From contig JAAXWU010000006.1 in NCBI GenBank assembly GCA_013334855.1, positions 1 to 40,054 of the forward strand: a stretch of DNA of 40,054 nt, given 5' to 3'. Position numbers and translations under genes: made by a program. Shown here piece by piece: positions 21,898 to 31,627 of this stretch. A model generated the notes under the pieces. That model searched no databases, was not told where the DNA came from, and saw only the letters and a program-made list of their open reading frames with translations. The stretch is from Chlorobaculum sp. (GTDB taxonomy: Bacteria; Bacteroidota; Chlorobiia; Chlorobiales; Chlorobiaceae). Positions within the stretch are counted from its first letter, which is position 1. The number at the start of each line of letters is the position of its first letter.

Positions 21898-22050
21898 AAC
21901 AGATGATAGTTAAGAGTGATTGATAGCCAATGAACATCTGTCTGCAATCTCAAAATAGCGCATCGGGCGCGATTTGCCGCCGCCAGCGTCATTGACCTGA
22001 CGGAAGCGAAACGCTCTTCGTCGCTTGCTCCCGTCATACGTTTTTCCCGA

Positions 22051-23592
22051 TCAGTCGGAATAGGCCTCCGCGCCGTGCTCGAAGACGTCGAGACCGCCAG
22101 CGCCCATCTCGCCCTCTGGCTCGACGCGCAGTTTGAAGGGATAGGGAAGCTGCTGGATCGCCCACATGAGAGCGAGCGCGACGCCAAGCGTGGTCACGGT
22201 GACAATCGCGCCGCCTATGAACTGCGCAAGAAACACGCTCCATCCTCCGCCATACAAGAGGCCCGTGACTGGAGCCGAGTTGTCAGGGCCGAGCGGAGTC
22301 GCAACTCCGTACTTGCCGCAGGCGAACAGGCCGATAGCCCAGGTGCCGAAAATGCCGTTCATGCCGTGAACCGGGAACGCACCAACCGGGTCATCGATTC
22401 GCAGATATTCGAGCATATAGATGCCGCCGAAAACAATCGCGCCCGCGATGAGACCGATGGCTACCGAACCGGCAGGCGAAACCCAGTAGCATGGGGCGGT
22501 GATGGCGACCAGACCGCCAAGCAGGCCGTTGACCGTGAAACCGACGTCGAATTTGCCGGTGAATGGCCCGACGAAGTAGGCGAGCGTCATGGCGCTCAAC
22601 GCGCCGCCGCATGCGGCCAGCGTGGTGTTGGCGGCCACGCGGCCAATGCCGGAAGCATCCATCGCGGAGAGCGTGCTGCCGGGGTTGAATCCATACCAGC
22701 CGAACCAGAGCAGGAACGCGCCCGTGACGGCTACCGGCAGGTTGTGCGCCGCCGGAAGACCGCCGCGCTGCTTGTCATCCCGCAGAAAGACGCGCCCGAT
22801 GCGAGGCCCGAGCACGATGGAACCGGCCAGGGAGACGACGCCGCCGATGGTGTGCACGACCGTCGATCCGGCAAAATCGCGGAACGGGTTGCCGAGTACC
22901 GGGAGGAATTTGCCCTCGGAACCCATCGTCACGAGGAAACCGTCCGGCCCCCATGCCCAGTGGCCGATAATCGGATAGATGAAGGCGGTCACGAAGATGC
23001 TATAGATAATATCGCCACGGAAGCTCGTGCGCCCGATCATCGCACCGGAGGTGATGGTCGAGGCGGTATCGGCGAAGGCGAACTGGAACACCCAGTGAGC
23101 GAGAAGCGCGACGCCGGTCGAGCCGTAGGTTTCGGGAGCATCCTGCAGGAAGAACCACTTCTGGCCGATGAAACCGTTGCCCTCGCTGAACATGAAGGCG
23201 TAACCGATTGCCCAGAACGAGATACCGCAGATAGCCGTATCGAGCACGCACTCGATCAGCACGTTAACCGTTTCGCGCTTTCTGGCAAAACCGGCTTCGA
23301 GCATCACGAACCCGGCCTGCATACCGAAGACGAGCGCGGCGGCGACCAGCGTCCAGACCGTGTTGAGCGCGTTGATCATGTTCGTCTCGGCTGAGGTATA
23401 GGCATCGGCTGCCGTTGCAGGCACGCCCACCATGCCGCTGAACAGGTGCATGGCCCAAAGCACCAGAAGCAGCCCGATGATCTTCCCTGAAAAAATGGTC
23501 GCCCCAAGTTTCCAGTTAACCGGCTTCGAGAAACCCTCCCTGACTCGGAAGAGGTAGTGACCCCGCCCGGGATCAATGGCTGCCTTCCTCAT
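22051..23592 (-). CDS. amt: Ammonium transporter
   Basis: GFVMLEAGFARKRETVNVLIEC, DFAGSTVVHTIGGVVSLAGSIVLGPRIGR, FGWYGFNPGSTL; adjacent to glnK. Confidence 0.95.
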   Translation of the reverse strand: MRKAAIDPGRGHYLFRVREGFSKPVNWKLGATIFSGKIIGLLLVLWAMHLFSGMVGVPATAADAYTSAETNMINALNTVWTLVAAALVFGMQAGFVMLEAGFARKRETVNVLIECVLDTAICGISFWAIGYAFMFSEGNGFIGQKWFFLQDAPETYGSTGVALLAHWVFQFAFADTASTITSGAMIGRTSFRGDIIYSIFVTAFIYPIIGHWAWGPDGFLVTMGSEGKFLPVLGNPFRDFAGSTVVHTIGGVVSLAGSIVLGPRIGRVFLRDDKQRGGLPAAHNLPVAVTGAFLLWFGWYGFNPGSTLSAMDASGIGRVAANTTLAACGGALSAMTLAYFVGPFTGKFDVGFTVNGLLGGLVAITAPCYWVSPAGSVAIGLIAGAIVFGGIYMLEYLRIDDPVGAFPVHGMNGIFGTWAIGLFACGKYGVATPLGPDNSAPVTGLLYGGGWSVFLAQFIGGAIVTVTTLGVALALMWAIQQLPYPFKLRVEPEGEMGAGGLDVFEHGAEAYSD

Positions 23593-24021
23593 GGTTAACG
23601 TATTATTTTAATTGATGATATGAATTAGCGTCAAAAACACTTCGAATTCAAAAAGCAGAGTGAATACCGCGTCCAGCTAACTAATTTATCTACATGAATA
23701 ACATATACAACCTAATCATTTAATGTAATAAGCGAATTTAATATTAATTATTTAACACCAAAGTGCTTTTTGCAGATAATCATACATTTTCGTCCCTTTC
23801 CTGATAATCAACCGATCCATTCAAAGGGTAAAAAAACGTTAATTCCTTTTTAATAAGGAGATTACTGGCGCGATTACACGCTTTTGGATAGATGCTCTTC
23901 AAGCCCATAGAAGTAACCATCGATAACAGAGTCATACCGGATGACGAACTCGAAGGTCTCGACATTCCCGAAATAGGCATTGAAAACTACTGCCAATCCC
24001 CCCCCCCTTCGCCCGCCCCTG

Positions 24022-24076
24022 CATTATCAACTATCCATTATCCATTATCCATTATCCATTATCCATTATCAACTAT
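24022..24076. repeat. Heptanucleotide tandem repeat (CCATTAT)x5 flanked by ATTATCAACTAT
   Basis: Read directly; related ATTGATAATGGATAATGGATAATG repeat at about 35199-35235. Confidence 0.9.
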
Positions 24077-24860
24077 TTCCCGGCACCGCCTGGGAGTAAC
24101 CGTTGCGCTCGATCAGTTCGACGCTGCAACCGAAAAGTGCGGAGACGTTTGACGAGGTAAGCATGGCCTCCTTGTCGCCATCCGCCACGACGCGCCCTTT
24201 GCGCATGAAGATGACTCGCGTGATCTCCGGCGGGATTTCGTGGATGTGATGCGTGACGAGAATGAGCTGCGTGCCTTGCTGCATGAGCTTGCGTGCCGTA
24301 TCGAGGTAGAGGAACGAGGCCGACAGATCGAGGCCGCTTGTCGGCTCGTCGAGCAGGAGCGCTTCGGGGCGATGCACCAGCGCACGGCCGAGCAGAAAGC
24401 GACGCTGCTGGCCGGTGGACATCCGCCCGAATGGCCGGTCGGCCAGTTCATCGACGCCGAGCTGCCGCATCAGCTCCTCGGCGTGTTCGATCTCGGCGGC
24501 CCTGAAAATCTGATGCGGCCAGGTGTCGATACTCGAATAGTAGCCCGACAAAATCACGTCACGCCCGAACGCATGAGCGCCGTAATGCTTTAGCAGATCG
24601 TGCGAGACAATGCCGAGCCGCGAGCGCAGCTCCTCGACGTTCCACCGGTCGCGCCCGTAGACAAGCATCCGGCTGTCATCGGAATGGACGGGATAGATTT
24701 CGCGGGAGATCAGCTTGAGCAGCGTGGTTTTCCCCGACCCGTTCGGCCCGAGAATCACCGTATTTTCCCCTATGCTGATGCTCAAGTCAAGCCCGTCAAA
24801 CACCAGCGTCCCGCCCCGGTAAGCGCTGATATTGCTGAATTCAAAAACGTGATTCACCAC
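24069..24860 (-). CDS. ABC transporter ATP-binding protein
   Basis: LGPNGSGKTTLLKL Walker A, MSTGQQRRFLLGRAL signature, ALLLDEPTSGLDL Walker B, VTHHIHEIPPE. Confidence 0.9.
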   Translation of the reverse strand: MVNHVFEFSNISAYRGGTLVFDGLDLSISIGENTVILGPNGSGKTTLLKLISREIYPVHSDDSRMLVYGRDRWNVEELRSRLGIVSHDLLKHYGAHAFGRDVILSGYYSSIDTWPHQIFRAAEIEHAEELMRQLGVDELADRPFGRMSTGQQRRFLLGRALVHRPEALLLDEPTSGLDLSASFLYLDTARKLMQQGTQLILVTHHIHEIPPEITRVIFMRKGRVVADGDKEAMLTSSNVSALFGCSVELIERNGYSQAVPGNS

Positions 24861-25196
24861 TTGGAGATAGTTTTATTTTTCCGCAGCCATCCGCCCGGCG
24901 AAAGCCGCCAAACCGCGATGCAAATTACAGCGCATCCGCCAGTTTTTCAATCGGCTTCGAATCGCGCCGGATGGTTATGGTCATCTGCCAAGCATTCTTT
25001 TCCCGAATGCTCATGAAAAACAGCTCCCTTTGAAATATTTGTTTTGCTTGAATTTTTCAAAGCAGAAACCCTGCCGCTCGATGTACAATCCCATTTTTCC
25101 GCCAACGATAGACGCGGGGTTTCCGATACCAAAACACACTGACGTAATAACAAGCTTGCGTCACCTGAAATCATCCCGGAATAACGCCGTTTACCC

Positions 25197-25490
25197 ATGA
25201 ACCTCACCGATAACGAGAAGCGCGAAGTCATCAAATACCTGGAGGCCGACAATCCGTTACCCGATGCATACCGCTTTCTGCTGTTCGACGACAAGCGCGA
25301 GGTGGAGCTTGTCTGGAACGGCAAGACGAGCGAGGTCAGCACGATTGTGCTGCCGTTTCAGGTGAACGAGCAGGTCGATGAGCCTCACGCCAAAAAGCCG
25401 GAGGATACCGGTACGCAGTTCGGCTCGTTCGACTTCCGTGGCCGCCAGAAGTCGGGATGGACGAACAAGCTCATGCCAGTGTCGCAGTGA
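25197..25490 (+). pseudogene. N-terminal remnant of a type III-like site-specific DNA methyltransferase (Mod)
   Basis: DAYRFLLFDDKREVELVWNGKTSEVSTIVLPFQVNEQVDEPHA...FRGRQKSGWTNKL matches my recollection of the N-terminus of such enzymes, which would continue IWGDN..., but terminates at once (MPVSQ*). Confidence 0.6.
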
Positions 25491-25751
25491 AATCCTCAAG
25501 CTTTGCAATGGCATGTTAAGCACTAATTCGTTCTAAATGCCGCTGAAAGCGTTCGCCCGACGACTTTACAAAATATAAAGCTAGCATACGAGGGCAATTG
25601 AGGGTGTAGCGAGATAGCGTCAGTTCTCAGCGTATCAGATTATCGATTCAAGTAACCCAAAAGCGATAGTTTTTTCTTGGATTTCTCAAGTCAATCCCCT
25701 ATATATTACTTGTTATTGCCCCAATTCAGTAACGCTCACCATTATAGAACT

Positions 25752-26141
25752 ATGAAAAAGAAACAGAAGAAGTCGCTTATTCGCTTCAACTACCTCTATC
25801 GCGATGGAGGGAATTACAAAAAGTGGGGATTTATCGATTTTAACAACCCAGAAGGGTTGAAAATCGATGAAATCAGCATAAAACTGGAAAACTGTTTTGA
25901 TATGGGATGCTTGTTCAATGCTAAACAAGCTGAAGTACCGGAGATATTCCTTTTCCTTGACGAAAAGTATTCAATAAACGCCGATGACCACTGTTTCCAT
26001 GAATATCACTCCGTGGAAGTCATTGATGCGTCCAGAGAAGATATAGATTTGCAAAGTCGAACGATTGGAAAGTTTTTGGAAGATATAGAAATGTGCTGGA
26101 AAACTGGCTGGAAAGCATTCGATCCGAGAGATATTTTATAA
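25752..26141 (+). CDS. Uncharacterised ~129 aa protein
   Basis: MKKKQKKSLIRFNYLYRDGGNYKKWGFIDFNNPEGLKIDEI...DDHCFHEYHSVEVID...GWKAFDPRDIL; intact ORF inside the defence-relic region. Confidence 0.6.
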   Translation: MKKKQKKSLIRFNYLYRDGGNYKKWGFIDFNNPEGLKIDEISIKLENCFDMGCLFNAKQAEVPEIFLFLDEKYSINADDHCFHEYHSVEVIDASREDIDLQSRTIGKFLEDIEMCWKTGWKAFDPRDIL

Positions 26142-26168
26142 ATAGAATCGCAAATTAATTTTATTTTT

Positions 26169-28150
26169 TCAGCCAATCTCCTTAACACCCAAAGCTTTGA
26201 GGTACTTGAAGGTACTATCATAAAATCTGGGCATCCTCGTTGGATCATCTGGATTACCTTCAGGGACAAAAATAACCATACCTTGCCGAGCGCGAGTTAG
26301 CAAGACTCTATAAGCGTTTTTTTGATATATTTTTCGCGATTCACTTTTGATATTCTGCCATTTATTGCCTCGGAAAGAATAATTTTCCCAGCCCTGATTT
26401 CCGTATCGAAAATCACCATCCCATGAGACGCAGACCCAATCAAGTTCAAGACCTTGAATGCGAAACTCAGTTGCAACATCTTCAAGATAATAAGAAGAGC
26501 GAACATCATCTTTGCCATCGAGGAACCACTTGATAGGATTCATTGGAGAACGTACATCAATCGCATAAGGCTTGAGACGTTCAGCTTGCGAAGATACTAC
26601 CATACCATAACGCTCTGAGCCACTCGCTTGAGTTTTGATCCATTTTTTAGCATGATCAAGATTTCGGGTCAGAACTATAGGGTAACGATCCTGAAGTTGT
26701 TGGTACAGCATTCTTGCTTCATCAACTTCACAATCAAGGACGGTTTTAACAAACCTTGAGACTGTTTCAGCCCTAAAAGAGCGCATGGATGTCGCGAGGT
26801 GTAGATCGTGCAGAAAATGGACGTTTTTTCGTGTATTGATTGAAGAAAGTACTTCACCCGCCGCGTATTCGCTATCGGTTAACGATGGTGAAATATAGAG
26901 ATTCCAATCGGAATATTGCGCCCTTATAACTTCAATCCATGAAGCGATTCCTGATTCACCCGTGTTGATTTCCTGACCTCCGCCGACAAGGCATACAATG
27001 ACTGCCCAATCGTTTCTTCGATCCATGCAAGAAATGAGATATTCTGGTTCTGATATATCAAAATTGGGCACACCTTTTATCTGTTTCATGAATAGTGATG
27101 TTTGCTCTTTGTTCCATGCGCATTGAGCTTCGTCAAAGAGCGCAACATGCTCAACTGGTGACCTTCTATCGTTTTTTTGGCAATCATCACGAAAGTGGTG
27201 AACATTTTGAATGAATGCTTTGACCCGTGCTTGAGCCTCTGATCTTTTTAGTTTCTTGCCGTGCTCTTGTTTCTCTCGAAAGATAGTATCACGAGCCAGT
27301 GCTTCACGAAGAATATCAACAAGTGGTTTATTGCCAGAGAGGAAAACGCTATAAAACTCGCTTAACTCATCGCTGTAACGGGTTGCGATGTTTAAACCAA
27401 CAAGAGTTTTCCCGCTCCCGGTACGCCGGTCACAAAACAAATTGCTTTCTCTTTCCGTTCTCTTGAATGGTCAATAATGCGAAAGAGTTGTTCCGATGTT
27501 TTCGTGAGGTTAATAGCTCCGGCGTCATTTCTCGATATTTCAGCTACGCCATGACCAGCATAAAGCGCACGTGCGGCTTCAATAATGGTCGGTGTTGGGC
27601 GGTATGCGGCATTAGCCCACAAATTAAAATCAAAAGGTATCTCTGGAAATTGATTTACGATTTTATCAAGAATTGACGAAAATTCTACTTCGTTGGTGCA
27701 TACAGGTTCATACAGACCTTGAATCCTTGGGTGCGAACATAATACATTATAAGTGACACGAGCCCTTGTTGCAACTAATACAGGAATAACCGTTGCATTA
27801 TGGCTAGCTTCGTGGAAATATTTTAGGTCAAGCGCATAATCTTAAGATTGATCAATGTCTGTTATGAGATATTGATCGGCGTTAATCTTAAATTCAATAG
27901 TAATGATAATACCATTGATAAGCAGAATTGCATCGATTCGGCGACCCATGCGAGGAATATTAAATTCGAGATGCAACCACCCATTGTAACCTTGCAAAGC
28001 CTTACGAAACAACGAAATCTATTTTAACCACGCCAGTTCTTGAGTTGGAAGATCGGCAAAAGTGCTGTTCAACGCAAGTTCTCCGATTATTTGCTCATCG
28101 AGTGTCTGTCGAAAACTTTCTATGCTCGCGTTGTACCATGAGCGATTCAT
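26169..28150 (-). pseudogene. PD-(D/E)XK-like nuclease domain fused to DUF2075 (Schlafen-type) helicase, inactivated
   Basis: Reverse strand MNRSWYNASIESFRQTLDEQI...RRIDAILLINGIIITIEFKINADQ...[10 protein letters not shown](frameshift)TLVGLN...VALFDEAQ...[27 protein letters not shown] at 28019-28021, TAA at 27842-27844, one missing base in the A-run at 27407-27410. Confidence 0.85.
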
Positions 28151-28229
28151 AATTTCTGAATTGAGGGGTTAAGCGGTTGAAAGTTCTTTATACTACACTG
28201 AGACACGAACTCTTATCGAGAATTATAAG

Positions 28230-28491
28230 AATATGTACCGCCACATGCAAGGAAAGATGTCGGTAGGTTATCAACGAGGCGAACAGAATCGGCAAAAAAC
28301 ACCTGTTCACGCTTCAGGAAGGCATCTCCCTGAACCAGTTCCGTGAAATGTGCGCTCACGAAGTGCAACTCGTCGTTCCTGCTGAAATCATAAAAATGTA
28401 CCACAAGGATATTCGCACAGAAATTACGACGCTTGAGGGTTTTTTAAGTGAAATCAAGGCGCTGGGACGGAAATCAACTCTAAGCATTTGA
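28230..28491 (+). pseudogene. C-terminal fragment of an EcoRII-C-like type II restriction endonuclease
   Basis: TATCKERCR*VINEANRIGKKHLFTLQEGISLNQFREMCAHEVQLVVPAEIIKMYHKDIRTEITTLEGFLSEIKAL; internal TAG. Confidence 0.6.
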
Positions 28492-28913
28492 ACACAGACG
28501 ACATCGATAGTTGGGAAAGCCCGTGCAAGGTCATCGGCGACAGCCACCTCGAACTCCTGTTCGCCTCATTTCTCGAACGCTGTCCTGACGTGCTCGCCTA
28601 AACAAAAAACTATCTCGCCATCCACTTCAGCATCGACTATGTCAAGGCAGACGGCAACATATCGAGCTACTACCCGGACTTCATCGTCAGAACTGCGGAT
28701 CATCGATACTGGATCGTCGAAACCAAATACCAGCAAGACCTCGACGTTCCCCTCAAAATCGAACGCCTGAAACAGTGGTGTCGCGACATCAACGCCACCC
28801 GGCACAAAGCTCGTTTCGATTACGTTTTGGTCGATGTGGAAGGGTTCAAAAAGTACAAAACGGATTCTTGGGAGGATTTGGTGAAGATGTTTTCGAGATA
28901 TAAACCGCTATAA
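28488..28913 (+). pseudogene. C-terminal nuclease region of a type III restriction (Res) subunit
   Basis: DIDSWESPCKVIGDSHLELLFASFLERCPDVLA*TKNYLAIHFSIDYVKADGNISSYYPDFIVRTADHRYWIVETKY...DVPLKIERLKQWCRDIN; PD..ETK catalytic core; TAA at 28599-28601. Confidence 0.75.
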
Positions 28914-29652
28914 TAACAGAAACCGTATAACATTGTCTCCAATTCAGGATCAGCGCGTCGAAGAGAGTATTTTATTGATATAATATAATCTGTTCTAACA
29001 AGCGTTTTTTGCCGCTATAACGCACTATCTGCTCACGTTACAGACAGTACGACGGCTGCGCCGCGCAAGCATCACGGCTTGTTCCATCAATTTTTCAGCA
29101 CCCTGACAAATCAGGCGTAAACCTTCACAAGCGCCAGAGTGAACGTTTAGCGCAGCCTGGATGTTTCATTATTTGTTCGAGCAAAACGTTCGGATCATGG
29201 CTATGTAGAAGTAAACACCATTATCAACCCGATATCAGTTCAAAACAGGGGTTTTTCGATGTATTTATCACAGAATCAACGAATTAGGACAGTGTTTTAA
29301 TCTTCACCCGTCTGTTGTAAGTTTTGTTACGATATAGACATTGATTGATTCGTCAGGTTTTTTTATTCTCATGTTTCAGAATTGATAAAATAGTTTGACT
29401 CTGACGATTCTAAATCTTATGTTTCAACCAAGCCGCTGTTTTTCGGCTTGAAGTCATTATCGATTCCTGCTGACTTACCGGTTTAGGGAAAATAAAGGCA
29501 TTGTTTCGCTGTACCTTTTATAAGCTGCATCAGAAGTTCGGTCAGCGCACCGATTATTACTGAAGATTGCTGGCAACGAGGTCACTCACGAAGTAAATTA
29601 GTATCCATTTGCAACAGGTCCCCTCCTGTAACTGACAGAGAACAATCTTGGA

Positions 29653-29880
29653 ACTGAGGCGCTTGCACCTGTCGATAATCGGGAATGTAGCCAGAAGCTG
29701 AGCGCCTGAGACTTTTACAGCTCTCTGCCTCCTGAGCTTTTTCCTCGGTTTAACCGGGGATTGTGAAAGCGAAGTAGCTAATCGCCGGATTGAAGAGAGT
29801 CTGCTCGATGCTGGAATTTACTGTAACCAAGGCGACGCGGCGGTGTGCAGAGCACAGTGCGTCGTTTAGCGTGAGGGGTG
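29653..29880 (+). ncRNA. Candidate structured non-coding RNA, possibly HEARO/omega-RNA-like
   Basis: ORF-free; AGGCGCT(29657-29663)/AGCGCCT(29701-29707); GCTTT(29736-29740)/AAAGC(29766-29770) enclosing CCTCGGT(29743-29749)/ACCGGGG(29753-29759); CGACGC(29833-29838)/GCGTCG(29859-29864) enclosing TGTGC/GCACA. Strand inferred by analogy. Confidence 0.4.
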
Positions 29881-30191
29881 AGAAGAAGTTCGGTCAGCCG
29901 TGCAGGCGCTGAGTTTTTAAATGCTTGAAATATTTAACGTTATGGTCGCAGTTCATGAAACTGCCACAATTAAGGAGAGGCTCTGACAATAGTTAATTCG
30001 GAGTTAAAAAAAACGATTAGTAAATTTTATCCGTATCTGATATATTCGCACTACACAGATCCATATAGAGGATGTATAGCGTCCTTGTCGGTAAGTGCAA
30101 AAATTTTTTCCCTTTTTCTTTTTTTCAAACACTTGGTCATGGCGCGAATCAGAACTCGTGCCGTGGCACAACCAATAACCATGATTCGTCT

Positions 30192-30455
30192 ATGGCTGAA
30201 AATGTTGCGCAACTCGTTATTAAACACATCGAAGAGGAACGATACCTTGATGCGATTCAGTGTGTACAGAATGAAATTCTTGCAATCGAAGTAAAACCAG
30301 AAATTGCCGGTTCAGATAGGAAAAAGATAAAAACGCTGACGGCTATCATGGACAAGATCAGTGAAGCGGCCATGTTCGGCAGCGACTGGGATGAGGGCCG
30401 ACGTGCTAAAAAAGCAGCAATTGTCCGCCTCCAGAAAGTGAGCGTGGCCTGTTAA
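30192..30455 (+). CDS. Uncharacterised 87 aa protein
   Basis: MAENVAQLVIKHIEEERYLDAIQCVQNEILAIEVKPEIAGSDRKKIKTLTAIMDKISEAAMFGSDWDEGRRAKKAAIVRLQKVSVAC; coherent composition, start chosen at 30192. Confidence 0.5.
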   Translation: MAENVAQLVIKHIEEERYLDAIQCVQNEILAIEVKPEIAGSDRKKIKTLTAIMDKISEAAMFGSDWDEGRRAKKAAIVRLQKVSVAC

Positions 30456-31138
30456 GCTGTTACCTGCGAATGCACGGCAAACCGGTTAACTTCTTTTGAG
30501 ACAACGGAATCCGTGACAATCGCCTGAGAAGATGCGCATCCCGGCAACCCCGGGGATGCCTCAGCTCTTGTCCCTGAAAAATACATAGACACTGGCTCAT
30601 CCGTCGGGCTTGGAGTGACCAGCTCAACTGGCCGCTCCCGCCTGATCGCGAATGAGTAGTCTTGACTTGCGTCTGCTCAATATGGCGCGAGAAGATGTTG
30701 CACTCATCTTTTTAAGAAGAACATTCACTGAGTATCATCAGATGATTCGATGAAACCTGCGCGAAAAATGAGGAATCCATACACTAATCGACAACAATCA
30801 AAAACATCACTTGACCGCAAATCAAATCAGTTATTGATCATCATTACCATATGTATGTGATAATTATCCGGATGTTCTTCATATATAATCAGAAAGAATT
30901 CAGCGTGTTATCCCTGTGATTATATATATATTTTCTGAAAATAACGGTTCAATTTTTCTTTAGAGTTGAAAGACTATAAAAGTGCATTTGCAAATGAAAT
31001 ACGTCTGGAACGAAATCATAATACTCAAACGAAAACCCGTCATTCAGACGATAGAAACCAAATGATGAGTTTCGGCATCGTTGTCTTGCCGAAGTAACCG
31101 ATAGCGCGACAGCTCGATATGAGCATCGTATTCCACGA

Positions 31139-31627
31139 TCAGTTCCACTGCCCGACACCTCTTGAAACGCTGTAGCGGCCAGCGCCGAGAAAGAAGAGCG
31201 CGATGGAGCCGAAGAAATAGAAGGCTTGCAGTTCGAGGGCGTAGCCGCCGTGCTGGTCGAGCGCGGTAAGCTGGCCCATGTGCACGAGCCAGACCGCCAT
31301 GCCCATCAGGAATGCCTCGACAAGCGCGGCAGGGCGGGTGTAGATGCCCAGCACGATGAGCAGCGGCGCGACCACTTCGCCCATCGGCACGCCCGCCACC
31401 AGCAGCTCGGGCAGACCGGCAGCCTTCAGCTTGCCCGCGATGAAGGCGTGGCCGTGAATCAGCTTGTGCACGCCGTGAAACATCATCAGCCCCCCGACGC
31501 ACAGACGGATCAGGAGCTTGCCGAGATCGTTGTTGTTCATTAACCCTCCGGTTGAAGCGTTGACGCTGCCGCGATTGTTGCCGCCGTTGCTTTTCTTCTT
31601 GCCTTTGCTGTTAAAAAATCCCCCCAT
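31139..31627 (-). CDS. DoxX-family membrane protein
   Basis: [21 protein letters not shown]...[39 protein letters not shown]. Confidence 0.88.
   Translation of the reverse strand: MGGFFNSKGKKKSNGGNNRGSVNASTGGLMNNNDLGKLLIRLCVGGLMMFHGVHKLIHGHAFIAGKLKAAGLPELLVAGVPMGEVVAPLLIVLGIYTRPAALVEAFLMGMAVWLVHMGQLTALDQHGGYALELQAFYFFGSIALFFLGAGRYSVSRGVGQWN

Noticed and set aside
22075-23394. 439 aa + strand ORF opposite amt
   Set aside because: Mirror of a clear ammonium transporter; R/E/H-rich with no domain features.
24022-24076. Possible CRISPR array
   Set aside because: Repeats are contiguous 7-mers without unique spacers; a microsatellite.
28914-30071. Group II intron or retron in the ORF-free region
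   Set aside because: No reverse transcriptase ORF and no recognisable domain V hairpin; structured-RNA hypothesis kept instead.
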